Assembly (NCBI RefSeq): GCF_003060895.1
Contig: NZ_QAIH01000110.1
Coordinates: forward strand, 1,829 to 35,691
Length of the DNA stretch: 33,863 nucleotides
Reading direction: 5' to 3'
From: Acidovorax sp. HMWF029
GTDB taxonomy: Bacteria; Pseudomonadota; Gammaproteobacteria; Burkholderiales; Burkholderiaceae_C
The translations under genes and the position numbers were made by a program. Below are positions 25,689 to 33,855 of the stretch, in pieces. The notes under the pieces were generated by a model. That model was not told the DNA's origin and did not search any database. It saw only the letters and a list, made by a program, of their open reading frames with translations. Each line of letters begins with the position of its first letter. Position 1 is the first letter of the stretch.

Positions 25689-27898
25689 AAACCAACCCTC
25701 CTTCATTCGCGTCCTTTCCCCTTCAGACCGACACCGTTCCGCAGCTCATTGCCGCCACCGCGCAATCGCTGCCCGAGCATGTGGATGCGCTGGCGCGCGC
25801 GCGTGCTTTTGCTGAGCCACTGATGGCTGGTGAGACCCTGGATTCCGGCGAGAACACGCTGACCCATGCGGATGCAGTGGCCGCCATCCTCAAGGGCATC
25901 GGGGGCTCGGAGGCCATGCAGGCTGCAAGCTATCTCGTCTATGCCTGCGTGCACCTTAACAAGCCGGAAGATGTGATTGCCAAGGCCTTTGGCGACAATT
26001 TTGCGGCGCTGGCAGTGGAAACGACCAAGCTCATGCGTGTGCAGCGGCAGGCCCGCACCGCCGAGCATCTGGAGGACCCTGCGGTGCAGACCGAGAACGT
26101 GCGCAAGATGCTGCTCGCTTTCTCGCGCGACCTGCGGGTGGTGATGCTGCGCCTGGCTTCGCGGCTACAGACCTTGCGCTTTCATGCGGCCAGCAAGCGC
26201 CCCGTGTCGCCCAGTCTGGCCCGCGAGTCGCTGCAGGTGTTTGCGCCACTAGCCAACCGCCTGGGTATCTGGCAGGTGAAGTGGGAACTGGAAGACCTGT
26301 CCTTCCGCTTCCTGGAGCCCGACACATACAAGGAGGTGGCCCGCCTGCTCGACGAAAAGCGGGGCGAGCGCGAGGTGTACATGGAGCAGCTGCGTGCCCG
26401 GCTCGAATCCGACCTGCGCGCGCGAAGTATCAGCGCCAGCGTGCAGGGGCGTCCAAAGCACATCTACAGCATTGTCAAGAAGATGCGCGGCAAGTCGCTC
26501 AACTTCGATCAAGTGTTTGATATCCGCGCGCTGCGCGTGGTGGTGCCCACGGTCAAGGACTGCTATGCAGCACTGAGCTGGGTGCATGAGCAGTTCAAAC
26601 CCATCGTGGAAGAGTTTGACGACTACATCGCCAAGCCCAAGCCCAACGGCTACCAGTCGTTGCACACCATCGTGCGTGACGACAACGGAAAGCCCATCGA
26701 GATCCAGATCCGCACTCAGGCCATGCACGAACACGCCGAGCACGGCGTTGCGGCTCACTGGGCCTACAAGGAGGCTGGATCCAAGGGCTATGCCGGTGTG
26801 TCTGCTACCGGCGAGTACGACGCCAAGATTGCGGTACTGCGCCAGCTGCTGGCGTGGGAGCGGGATTTGGCGGGCGCTCTGCCCAACCGGGGGCTGTTCG
26901 AGGACCGCATCTATGTGCTGACGCCCGATGCTGCCGTGGTCGAGCTACCGCAGGGAGCCACGCCCGTGGACTTTGCCTACGCAGTACACACCAGCCTGGG
27001 CCATCGGTGCCGGGGCGCCAAGGTCGATGGCGCCATGGTGCCGCTGAACACGCCGTTGCAAAACGGACAGACGGTGGAGATTTCCACCGTCAAGGAAGGG
27101 CGCCCGTCGCGCGACTGGCTCAATGCCGAATTGGGCTATCTCACCAGCCACCGAGCCAAGGCTAAAGTGCGTGCCTGGTTCAATGCCCAGGCCACCCACG
27201 AAACCGTGGCCCGTGGCCGCGAATCTGTCGAAAAACTCTTGCAGCGCGAAGGCAAGACCGCGATCAAGCTCGACGACCTGGCGGTGCAGCTGGGCTTCAA
27301 ATCGGCCGATGCCTTGTTTGAAGTGGTTGGCAAGGACGAGTTCTCGCTGCGCAACATCGAAACGGTGCTGCGTCCGCCCGAGCCCGTGCTGCAGCCCGAT
27401 GACTTCCTGCTGCTCAAGAAAACGCGGACCAACGACGCAGCCCCCAAGGGCGGTGTTTTGGTGGTGGGCATCGACTCGCTCATGACGCAACTGGCCAAAT
27501 GCTGCAAACCCGCACCGCCCGATGCCATTCGTGGTTTTGTCACGCGTGGCAAAGGGGTGAGCGTGCACCGTGCGGATTGCAGTAACTTTCGTGAGATGGC
27601 GGCGCGCAGTGCCGAGCGTGTGATCGATGTGGAGTGGGGGGCGCCCAAGCAGGCAGCCACTGCCGCCGTGTACCCGGTGGATGTGGCTGTGGAGGCCGCT
27701 GACCGGCAGGGCCTGCTGCGCGACATCTCTGAGGTCTTTGCCCGAGAGAAAACCAATGTGATCGGCGTGCAGACCCAGTCGGTCAAAGGCACTGCATGGA
27801 TGACGTTCACCGTGGAGGTGTCCGACTCGGGGCGCCTGAACAAGGTACTAGGGATTGTGGCCGGCGTACAGGGCGTGCGTTCTGCGCGCCGGCGATGA
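25685..27898 (+). CDS. relA: RelA-type (p)ppGpp synthetase
   Basis: 737 aa. Order: N-terminal HD-like domain (about 30-200), synthetase domain (about 240-370), TGS (about 406-466, DRIYVLTPDAAVVELP), and C-terminal ACT (about 665-737). The hydrolase site is degenerate: where Rel/SpoT have a His-Asp pair and an ED this protein reads YACVHLNKPED, so it should not break down (p)ppGpp. The synthetase has EFDDYIAKPKPNGYQSLHT: EFDD is the EXDD form that marks monofunctional RelA rather than the RXKD form of bifunctional enzymes. IEIQIRTQAMHEHAEHGVAAHW is intact. It makes the alarmone in response to uncharged tRNA on the ribosome. Coupled to the upstream hydrolase by an ATGA overlap. Confidence 0.95.
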   Translation: MKTNPPSFASFPLQTDTVPQLIAATAQSLPEHVDALARARAFAEPLMAGETLDSGENTLTHADAVAAILKGIGGSEAMQAASYLVYACVHLNKPEDVIAKAFGDNFAALAVETTKLMRVQRQARTAEHLEDPAVQTENVRKMLLAFSRDLRVVMLRLASRLQTLRFHAASKRPVSPSLARESLQVFAPLANRLGIWQVKWELEDLSFRFLEPDTYKEVARLLDEKRGEREVYMEQLRARLESDLRARSISASVQGRPKHIYSIVKKMRGKSLNFDQVFDIRALRVVVPTVKDCYAALSWVHEQFKPIVEEFDDYIAKPKPNGYQSLHTIVRDDNGKPIEIQIRTQAMHEHAEHGVAAHWAYKEAGSKGYAGVSATGEYDAKIAVLRQLLAWERDLAGALPNRGLFEDRIYVLTPDAAVVELPQGATPVDFAYAVHTSLGHRCRGAKVDGAMVPLNTPLQNGQTVEISTVKEGRPSRDWLNAELGYLTSHRAKAKVRAWFNAQATHETVARGRESVEKLLQREGKTAIKLDDLAVQLGFKSADALFEVVGKDEFSLRNIETVLRPPEPVLQPDDFLLLKKTRTNDAAPKGGVLVVGIDSLMTQLAKCCKPAPPDAIRGFVTRGKGVSVHRADCSNFREMAARSAERVIDVEWGAPKQAATAAVYPVDVAVEAADRQGLLRDISEVFAREKTNVIGVQTQSVKGTAWMTFTVEVSDSGRLNKVLGIVAGVQGVRSARRR

Positions 27899-27995
27899 GG
27901 TGGGCCGCCTGGGGGCGGGAAGGCCACTGGCCGGGTCATGCTACCGCTTCATATGATTTGTTTCGCGGCTTTTTCGGGGAGCTGATTTTTGTGGC

Positions 27996-28001
27996 TATAA
28001 T
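27996..28001 (+). promoter_or_regulatory. -10 box of the tRNA-Val gene
   Basis: A perfect TATAAT 18 bases before the mature tRNA. No clear -35 box is present at the right distance. Confidence 0.55.
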
Positions 28002-28019
28002 CGTGGTCTAAACAACGAC

Positions 28020-28096
28020 AGGCGCGTAGCTCAGCTGGTTAGAGCACCACCTTGACATGGTGGGGGTCGTTGGTTCGAGTCCAATCGCGCCTACCA
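28020..28096 (+). tRNA. tRNA-Val (anticodon GAC)
   Basis: 77 bases with CCA encoded. Acceptor arms AGGCGCG and CGCGCCT, discriminator A, D-stem GCTC/GAGC, anticodon stem CCACC/GGTGG around TTGACAT (anticodon GAC), T-loop TTCGAGT. It closely resembles the E. coli GAC valine tRNA. It is followed by a nested inverted repeat (AAGTTTT...AAAACTT enclosing CTGAAAG...CTTTCAG, 28096-28136) and then a rho-independent terminator, so it is transcribed as a single-tRNA unit. Confidence 0.97.
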
Positions 28097-28150
28097 AGTT
28101 TTTCTGAAAGAAACCAGCTTTCAGTGTTTTTGAAAACTTGGGAAAAACAA

Positions 28151-28180
28151 AGCCGCCATTTTGGGCGGCTTTTTTGTTTT
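28151..28180 (+). terminator. Rho-independent terminator of tRNA-Val
   Basis: AGCCGCC, loop ATTTTG, GGCGGCT, then TTTTTTGTTTTT. Confidence 0.88.
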
Positions 28181-28213
28181 TCGGACCGTTTCTACCGTTG
28201 CAATCGATTTGCC

Positions 28214-28456
28214 TTGCCTGTGGTGATAAGCCGCAGGCAACAGCGCCCAAGTCCCTCCTTTTTCCCGTTCTTTCTTTTACGGCGGTTTATGCGGCGGTCG
28301 CGGGCGTTACGTCCCGACAGATCTGTTGCGTCTCTTGCCCAGTGTGTGTCTTAAGCGACTCATAAGATCTCTCTGTCACGCTCGCTGCGTTGACGACCTC
28401 CCTCCCTCTTGCTTCAAGGTAAGAGTTCAGCCCGCCCCGTGCGGGCTTTTTTTTTT
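28214..28456 (+). ncRNA. Candidate small RNA between tRNA-Val and phaR
   Basis: The 485 bases between the tRNA terminator and the phaR start hold no convincing gene but do hold RNA-like structure. There is a 10-bp stem TTGCCTGTGG / CCGCAGGCAA with a 7-base loop (28214-28240), then a mostly unstructured C/T-rich stretch with CCTCC at about 28254 and CCTCCCTCC at about 28398 that could pair with Shine-Dalgarno sequences, and a strong terminator with a ten-T tail (28429-28456). Because tRNA-Val has its own terminator, this second one needs its own transcript. The 5' end and promoter are not defined; candidate boxes are poor. Confidence 0.42.
28429..28456 (+). terminator. Orphan rho-independent terminator
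   Basis: AGCCCGC, loop CCCGT, GCGGGCT, then ten T. No protein gene on this strand ends before it. Confidence 0.88.
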
Positions 28457-28665
28457 GCCCCGATGGCATCAGCCGCAAAGGGCTTAAGCAGGAGCGGGCA
28501 TGCTGACGGTCCATGGTGCCGCCATGCCGTGTGAATTTGGGGTGTCGCGATTGCGACATGTGATGTCGGCGCCCCATCAGGGTATTCCTTTGCCGCTGCG
28601 GTGGTGCACTCTCCCTAGAATGTGCTGCACTGCAATACATGGGTTTCGAGCCCGAGGAGTTCGTT

Positions 28666-29199
28666 GTGTCCGAACAGAAAAGTGCCGCGTCCAAGTCGGC
28701 CCAGCGCGTCATAAAAAAATACCCCAACCGCCGTCTGTACGACACAGACACCTCCACCTACATCACCCTGGCTGAAGTGCGCCAACTGGTCATGGACCAC
28801 CAGCAGGTGGTGGTGCGCGATGCCAAGACGGGCGAAGACCTCACGCGCAGCATCCTGCTGCAGATCATTCTGGAAGAAGAGGCTGGCGGTGCCCCCATGT
28901 TCACCGAGGCCGTGCTGGCCAACATCATCCGGTTCTATGGCCATGCCATGCAGGGCTTCATGGGGGCTTACCTGGAAAAGAACGTACAGGCCTTTACGGA
29001 TGTGCAGACCAAGCTGGCCGAACAGTCGCAGAGCGTGACGCCCGAGATGTGGGCGCAGTTCATGAACCTGCAGTCGCCCATGCTCAAGGGCATGATGGGC
29101 AACTATGTGGAGCAGTCGCAGTCCATGCTCACGCAGATGCAGGAGCAGATGCAAAAGCAGACCGAGCAGATGCTGGGTGCGTTCGGGTTGAAGAGGTAA
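28666..29199 (+). CDS. phaR: Polyhydroxyalkanoate synthesis regulator PhaR
   Basis: 177 aa from GTG at 28666. Cytoplasmic repressor of phasin genes that also binds PHB granules. The N-terminal DNA-binding domain (PHB_acc_N type) has RVIKKYPNRRLYDTDTSTYITLAEVRQLV; next comes the PHB_acc region with TRSILLQIILEEEAGG, and a Gln/Met-rich amphipathic C-terminus (MLTQMQEQMQKQTEQM). GAGGAG sits 6 bases before the GTG, whereas the in-frame ATG at 28639 lacks a ribosome binding site. TGCTGCACTGCAATA at 28623-28637 resembles the TGC/GCA-type sites described for PhaR, so self-repression is possible. Confidence 0.93.
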   Translation: MSEQKSAASKSAQRVIKKYPNRRLYDTDTSTYITLAEVRQLVMDHQQVVVRDAKTGEDLTRSILLQIILEEEAGGAPMFTEAVLANIIRFYGHAMQGFMGAYLEKNVQAFTDVQTKLAEQSQSVTPEMWAQFMNLQSPMLKGMMGNYVEQSQSMLTQMQEQMQKQTEQMLGAFGLKR

Positions 29200-29263
29200 G
29201 GCATCCCGAGCCCTTGCTTGGCTCGCCCAGGTGGGGGGCGGCAGCTTGGAATAGCTGGATCTC

Positions 29264-29299
29264 CGGTGGCACCGGCCTTGCGCTGGGCCGGTTCCACCG
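29264..29299. other. Long imperfect hairpin between phaR and rimO
   Basis: CGGTGG-C-ACCGGCC, 8-base loop, GGCCGGT-T-CCACCG: 13 pairs with one mismatch. It is not followed by a T run on the plus strand (CTCCAAAAAACG), so it is not a standard terminator; it may shape or end the phaR message. The gap holds no gene. Confidence 0.5.
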
Positions 29300-29363
29300 C
29301 TCCAAAAAACGTGGCACCTGCCGAACTGGAGGGGCTCCCTCACCGGCCAGGCGCCGGAACTGG

Positions 29364-29369
29364 GACAAT
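29364..29369 (+). promoter_or_regulatory. Possible -10 of rimO (GACAAT)
   Basis: GACAAT ends 8 bases before the rimO ATG, and there is no clear Shine-Dalgarno, the same arrangement as at ispD. This suggests a nearly leaderless message. No firm -35 box. Confidence 0.3.
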
Positions 29370-29377
29370 ACGGGGCT

Positions 29378-30769
29378 ATGAGCGAAGCACTCTCCCCCAC
29401 AAAAACACCCAAAGTCGGATTTGTCAGCCTGGGCTGCCCCAAGGCGCTGACCGATTCCGAACTCATCCTCACGCAACTGAGCGCCGAGGGCTATGAAACC
29501 TCCAAGACCTTCCACGGCGCAGATCTGGTTATCGTCAACACCTGCGGCTTCATTGATGACGCCGTGAAGGAAAGCCTGGACACCATTGGCGAGGCGCTGG
29601 CCGAGAATGGCAAGGTGATCGTCACCGGCTGCCTGGGTGCCCGCACGGGCGATGACGGTGGCAACATGGTGCGGCAGATGCACCCCAGCGTGCTGGCCGT
29701 GACCGGGCCGCATGCCACGCAGGAGGTGATGGACGCCGTCCACCTGAACCTGCCCAAGCCGCACGATCCGTTCATCGACCTGGTGCCCGGTGGTTTTGGC
29801 ATTGCGGGCATCAAGCTCACCCCGAAGCACTATGCCTACCTCAAGATCAGCGAGGGCTGCAACCACCGCTGCACCTTTTGCATCATCCCTTCCATGCGTG
29901 GCGATCTGGTGTCGCGCCCCATCGGTGATGTGCTGAGCGAGGCCAAGGCCTTGTTCGAAGGTGGGGTGAAGGAGCTGCTGGTCATCAGCCAGGACACCTC
30001 TGCCTATGGCGTGGACGTGAAGTACCGCACCGGCTTCTGGGACGGCAAGCCCGTCAAGACCCGCATGCTGGAGTTGGTGCAGACCCTGGGCGAAATCGCC
30101 GAGCCGTATGGCGCCTGGGTGCGCCTGCACTACGTGTATCCGTACCCTAGTGTGGACGAGGTCATCCCGCTGATGGCCACGGGGCGCGTGCTGCCGTACC
30201 TGGACGTGCCTTTCCAGCACAGCCATCCCGATGTGCTCAAGCGCATGAAGCGCCCCGCCAGCGGCGAGCGCAACCTGGAGCGCATCCAGCGTTGGCGTGA
30301 GGCCTGCCCTGAGCTGGTCATTCGCAGCACTTTCATTGCGGGCTTCCCTGGCGAGACGGAAGAGGAGTTCCAACATCTGCTCGACTTCGTGCGCGAGGCC
30401 CAGATCGACCGCGCGGGCTGCTTTGCCTATAGCGACGTGAATGGAGCCGCTGCCAACGAATTGCCCGGCATGCTGCCCATGGAGGTGCGCGAAGAGCGCC
30501 GCGCCCGCTTCATGGCTGTGGCCGAAGAGGTGTCGATCGCCAAGCTGCAGCGCCGTGTGGGTGCCACCATGCAGGTGCTGGTGGACCATGCCCCCGCTTT
30601 GGGCAAGAAGGGTGGCCGGGGCCGCAGCTATGCCGACGCACCCGAGATTGATGGTGTGGTGCACCTGCTGCCGCCCGAGAAGATCAGCAAGCAGCTCAAG
30701 GTGGGCGAGTTCACCAAGGCGCGCATCGTGGGCACGCAGGGGCACGATCTGGTGGCCGTGCCGGTGTGA
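29378..30769 (+). CDS. rimO: Ribosomal protein S12 methylthiotransferase RimO
   Basis: 463 aa. Radical-SAM enzyme that adds a methylthio group to an Asp of ribosomal protein S12. N-terminal UPF0004 domain with the auxiliary-cluster cysteines in [24 protein letters not shown] and VTGCLGAR. Radical-SAM motif [17 protein letters not shown] (CxxxCxxC) near residue 165. C-terminal TRAM domain (about 395-463). The [12 protein letters not shown] and IPSMRG blocks are specific to RimO as opposed to MiaB. It is convergent with efp and shares a two-way terminator with it. Confidence 0.97.
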   Translation: MSEALSPTKTPKVGFVSLGCPKALTDSELILTQLSAEGYETSKTFHGADLVIVNTCGFIDDAVKESLDTIGEALAENGKVIVTGCLGARTGDDGGNMVRQMHPSVLAVTGPHATQEVMDAVHLNLPKPHDPFIDLVPGGFGIAGIKLTPKHYAYLKISEGCNHRCTFCIIPSMRGDLVSRPIGDVLSEAKALFEGGVKELLVISQDTSAYGVDVKYRTGFWDGKPVKTRMLELVQTLGEIAEPYGAWVRLHYVYPYPSVDEVIPLMATGRVLPYLDVPFQHSHPDVLKRMKRPASGERNLERIQRWREACPELVIRSTFIAGFPGETEEEFQHLLDFVREAQIDRAGCFAYSDVNGAAANELPGMLPMEVREERRARFMAVAEEVSIAKLQRRVGATMQVLVDHAPALGKKGGRGRSYADAPEIDGVVHLLPPEKISKQLKVGEFTKARIVGTQGHDLVAVPV

Positions 30770-30784
30770 CGTGCTGAATGTGTG

Positions 30785-30835
30785 ATTGCTATTTATTTGA
30801 TAGCTAAAAGCGCGCATCTGTTGCGCGCAAAGGCC
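30785..30835 (+). repeat. 52-bp-family repeat, copy C (51 bp)
   Basis: ATTGCTATTTATTTGATAGC, then GCGCGC...GCGCGC and a GGCC end. Same plan as copies A, B and D, one base shorter. It follows the rimO stop by 15 bases and precedes the shared terminator. Confidence 0.72.
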
Positions 30836-30848
30836 CCAAAATGCCAAT

Positions 30849-30878
30849 AAAAAAGGCTTCCCGAAGGAAGCCTTTTTT
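30849..30878. terminator. Bidirectional terminator between rimO and efp
   Basis: AAAAAAGGCTTCC, loop CGAA, GGAAGCCTTTTTT: 13-bp perfect stem with T runs on both strands, serving both convergent genes. Confidence 0.92.
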
Positions 30879-30910
30879 GTGGACCGGGGCCGAGGGTGCC
30901 TCAGGGTACC

Positions 30911-31465
30911 TTAGACGCGCTTGCGGTATTCGCCGGTGCGCGTGTCGATTTCGATCTTGTCGCCTTGCGACACAAACAGCGGCACGGGCACTTCGAAGCC
31001 GGTGGCGATCTTGGCAGGCTTCATGACCTTGCCGGAGGTGTCGCCCTTGACTGCGGGTTCCGTCCAGGTGATTTCGCGCTCGACGCTGGTGGGCAGTTCG
31101 ACCGAGATGGCCTTGCCGTCGTAGAACACCACTTCCACGGCCATGCCGTCTTCCAGGTAGTTCAGCGAGTCGCCCATGTTTTCGGCTTCGACTTCGTACT
31201 GGTTGTACTCGGTGTCCATGCAGACATACATGGGATCGGCGAAGTAGGAGTAGGTGCACTCCTTCTTGTCCAGGATCACGTTGTCGATCTTGTCGTCGGC
31301 CTTGAACACGACTTCGGTGCCGAAGTTGCCGATCAGGCTCTTGAGCTTCATGCGCACGGTGGCTGCACCGCGGCCGCCGCGGGCGTATTCGGTTTTCAGG
31401 ACAACCATGGGGTCCTTGCCGTGCATGATCACGTTGCCGGCGCGGATTTCTTGAGCGATTTTCAT
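30911..31465 (-). CDS. efp: Elongation factor P (Arg32 type)
   Basis: 184 aa from [15 protein letters not shown] relieves ribosome stalling at polyproline. The KOW-like N-terminal domain carries the tip loop [12 protein letters not shown], with Arg at position 32, where E. coli has a modified Lys; Arg32 is the rhamnosylation site used by EarP. Two OB domains follow, ending in [12 protein letters not shown]. The earP gene lies just upstream on the same strand, consistent with this modification route. 163 bases separate the two genes, with a possible promoter at the end of earP. A frame open to 31669 upstream is not conserved. Confidence 0.96.
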   Translation of the reverse strand: MKIAQEIRAGNVIMHGKDPMVVLKTEYARGGRGAATVRMKLKSLIGNFGTEVVFKADDKIDNVILDKKECTYSYFADPMYVCMDTEYNQYEVEAENMGDSLNYLEDGMAVEVVFYDGKAISVELPTSVEREITWTEPAVKGDTSGKVMKPAKIATGFEVPVPLFVSQGDKIEIDTRTGEYRKRV

Positions 31466-31625
31466 AGCGAGTTGCTTGGGTTGGGGCCGCTCAACGCGCG
31501 GGCCGGTGGCTTTCTGTTGTCTCGCTGGGGAGGCAGAAGGCGCGCCGTGCCGATGCATGTTCCGCGGCGGGAATGCGCGAGGGCTGGGCACCGGTGTGCC
31601 GCACCTGATTTGCGCAAAGCCTCGG

Positions 31626-31655
31626 ATTTTACCGTTTTTCGGCGACAAAGCCCAA
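31626..31655 (-). promoter_or_regulatory. Possible promoter of efp
   Basis: Minus strand TTGGGC, 18-base spacer, TAAAAT (31631-31626), overlapping the end of earP and lying about 160 bases before the efp start. The -35 match is poor. Confidence 0.3.
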
Positions 31656-32813
31656 AAGTTGCGCCACAAGGTTGTCCTGCGTCAGCAGGCGCGTGCGCGC
31701 AGCCCCAATGCAGTCTGTCCACTCGGCCAGGGTGTCATCGCCGGGCCACTGCAGGGGCGCGGTGTCCAGCCCGTTCCAGGTGGCGTGGAATTGCCGCAGC
31801 GATGCCGGGGCTTGCAGCCAGTCCAGAAACGCCCGCAGCTTGTCGTGGTGGGCGTTGTCGTGCTGGGGGTAGATCTGCCAGACCAGGGCCTGCCCGGCCC
31901 ACAGCGCCCGCACCAGCGAATCCTCGCCACGCACAAAGTTCAGGTCGCAGGCCCACAGCATGTCGTCAAATGCCGTTTGGGTGCGTGCAGGAAGATATGA
32001 AATGTATAGCTGCCCGAGCTTGCCAGGTGCGCGCAGGGCAGCATTTGGATCATGAAGATGGGTGGCGCCAGCCGCACCAACCGCAGCCTGCACCGCCGCC
32101 GTGGGGCGGCCCGGGGTGACCAGCAGCTGCGTGGGTCGGGCCTGGCTGCGCTGCAGCAGCTCAGGCAGGGCGGCGGGCTCGTAGCAGAACAGCGACACCC
32201 AGCGCTGGCCTGGGCAGTCGCTGCCCTGGCCAAACGCGTCGGCGTGCGCCTGGCGCCAGGCGGTGCGGTCAAACGCCTGCCGCCGGGCCAGCAGGTCGTC
32301 TTCGCGCAACAGCCCGCCCGTGGCGGGTGTGAAGCCGGGGTAGAAGAACCAGCGTGTCCAGCCCGCAGCGGGGCCCGACAGGAGGGGCGACGGCAGCCGG
32401 TGGGTGCGCTCCACATAACTCTCTGCCGACAGGTATTCCAGATTGATCCAGACCGGTTTTTGGCCGTTTGCGCGCGACTGGCTTGCGCTATATGCTATGA
32501 ATTCAGTAGCAATTTCGCAGCCGAACGCTTCCACCATCACATCGGGCGCTGGCTCGTGGGCGCCGGGCGGGGGCGATCCCCAGGCGCGCAGCTCAACGCC
32601 CGGGCAGCCTGCGGGCGCCATCCACGTGAGGGCTGAGGCGTCGTCCACCCACAGGCGCACGCGGTGGCCCAGACCGGCCAGTTGGGCCACCAGCCGCCAG
32701 CACACGCCGATGTCGCCAAAGTTGTCGATCACGCGGCAGAACACGTCCCACTGCAGCGCTGCGGGGGCGGAGGAGCCGGGGTTGACGGGGTTGACGGGCG
32801 TCTTGGCGGTCAT
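31629..32813 (-). CDS. earP: EF-P arginine rhamnosyltransferase EarP
   Basis: 394 aa. Inverting GT-B enzyme that transfers rhamnose from dTDP-rhamnose to Arg32 of EF-P. N-terminal [20 protein letters not shown] holds the catalytic Asp region; the C-terminal nucleotide-sugar site has [17 protein letters not shown] and [15 protein letters not shown]. Between EAFGCE and [12 protein letters not shown], where other family members have about 13 residues as I recall, this protein has 19; they are encoded by repeat copy D (32462-32513). The start overlaps the stop of the LysR gene (ATGA). efp lies downstream on the same strand. Confidence 0.95.
   Translation of the reverse strand: MTAKTPVNPVNPGSSAPAALQWDVFCRVIDNFGDIGVCWRLVAQLAGLGHRVRLWVDDASALTWMAPAGCPGVELRAWGSPPPGAHEPAPDVMVEAFGCEIATEFIAYSASQSRANGQKPVWINLEYLSAESYVERTHRLPSPLLSGPAAGWTRWFFYPGFTPATGGLLREDDLLARRQAFDRTAWRQAHADAFGQGSDCPGQRWVSLFCYEPAALPELLQRSQARPTQLLVTPGRPTAAVQAAVGAAGATHLHDPNAALRAPGKLGQLYISYLPARTQTAFDDMLWACDLNFVRGEDSLVRALWAGQALVWQIYPQHDNAHHDKLRAFLDWLQAPASLRQFHATWNGLDTAPLQWPGDDTLAEWTDCIGAARTRLLTQDNLVAQLLGFVAEKR
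32462..32513 (-). repeat. 52-bp two-hairpin repeat, copy D, inside earP
   Basis: Minus strand ATTGCTACTGAATTCATAGC, then GCGC...GCGCGCAAACGGCC. Same length as copies A and B; 15 bases (GGCCGTTTGCGCGCG on plus) are identical to copy A. It is translated as [18 protein letters not shown] within EarP with no stop in the frame used. Confidence 0.72.
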
Positions 32814-33718
32814 GCCATGTCTCCCTGTTGTGGCGCGTCAGCGCGCAGATGTTCCACTAACAGCCGTGCCACGCTGGACAGGGATTCCTCGGAGCGCACG
32901 CACAGCACCAGTTGCCGATGTGCCCAAGGCTCGCTCAGCGTGATCACGCGGATGGGCTGTGAGCCTCTGTACAGGGCGGCGCTGCCACGCGGCATCACAC
33001 CCACGCCCAGGCCGGCCGCGACCATCAGGCACAGCGCGTCGTAGCTGGTGACCTGCATGCGCAGGCGCAGCGGCAGTCCTGCCTCTGATGCTGCGCGGGT
33101 CAGCTGGTTGTTGATGGCACTGCCCGGGTGGGCGCCCACAAAATCGTAGGGCAGGGCGTCGGCCAGGTGGGCCGACTTGCGGCGTGCCAGCGCATGGCCC
33201 GTGGGCACCACCAGCACCAACTCGTCACGGCGGTATGGCAACTGCACCACGCGGTCGCCGTAGTGCCCCTGGTTGAGGATGCCTACATCGGCCGCGTTCT
33301 CGGCCACCGACTGGGCGATGGCTGTGCTGATCTGCTCTTGCAGCCGCACATCCACCTGCGGGTGCAGCGCCATGAAGCTCTGCAACTGCGCAGGCAGGAA
33401 CTGCGTGATGGCCGAGATGTTGGCTACCACGCGCACATGGCCGCGCACGCCGGTTCCGTACTCGCGCATCTGGCTGGCGATGCCATCCAGGTCGTTCAGC
33501 ACGCCACGCGCCAGGTTCAAAAGCGCGTAAGCGGCTGCTGTGGGCTCGGTGCCCTTGTTGCTGCGGGTGAAAAGCTCCACGCGCAGCGTGCCCTCCAGGT
33601 CCGCCAGGCGGCGGCTCACGGCCGAAGCCGCCAGGTGCTCGCGTGCGGCAGCAGCAGCAATGGTGTTTTCTTCCATGACGGCGACAAACAGGCGCAGGGA
33701 AATGGGATCGAGTTTCAT
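32810..33718 (-). CDS. LysR-family transcriptional regulator
   Basis: 302 aa from MKLDPISLRLF at 33718. N-terminal winged helix (about 1-60): LRLFVAVMEENTIAAAAAREHLAASAVSRRLADLEGTLRVELF. The C-terminal periplasmic-binding-like effector domain (about 88-295) includes GHVRVVANISAITQFLPAQL and a DYDALCLMVAAGLGVGVMP-like block (here TSYDALCLMVAAGLGVGVMP). Effector unknown. Unusually, its stop overlaps the earP start by 4 bases, so earP and perhaps efp could be read through from its promoter. Divergent from a gene starting at the right edge, a likely target in the usual LysR arrangement. Confidence 0.92.
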   Translation of the reverse strand: MKLDPISLRLFVAVMEENTIAAAAAREHLAASAVSRRLADLEGTLRVELFTRSNKGTEPTAAAYALLNLARGVLNDLDGIASQMREYGTGVRGHVRVVANISAITQFLPAQLQSFMALHPQVDVRLQEQISTAIAQSVAENAADVGILNQGHYGDRVVQLPYRRDELVLVVPTGHALARRKSAHLADALPYDFVGAHPGSAINNQLTRAASEAGLPLRLRMQVTSYDALCLMVAAGLGVGVMPRGSAALYRGSQPIRVITLSEPWAHRQLVLCVRSEESLSSVARLLVEHLRADAPQQGDMA

Positions 33719-33855
33719 GGGGCGCCGATGGTAGCAAGTTGCCATGCCGGTTTGCGATGGCGGCTTGTTGCATCAGCGTTTTGCAGGCGGGCGGACTGTG
33801 CGCATCATTCGCCACCCCCGCCGAGGTTTCATACCTTCAGGAGAAACGTACTTCC

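Noticed and set aside
28639-28665. ATG at 28639 as the phaR start
   Set aside because: No ribosome binding site upstream, and the extra residues are not part of the PhaR domain. The GTG at 28666 has GAGGAG at ideal distance.
29129-30847. 572-aa minus-strand frame opposite rimO
   Set aside because: Antisense shadow of RimO with His/Ala/Gln-rich low-complexity composition.
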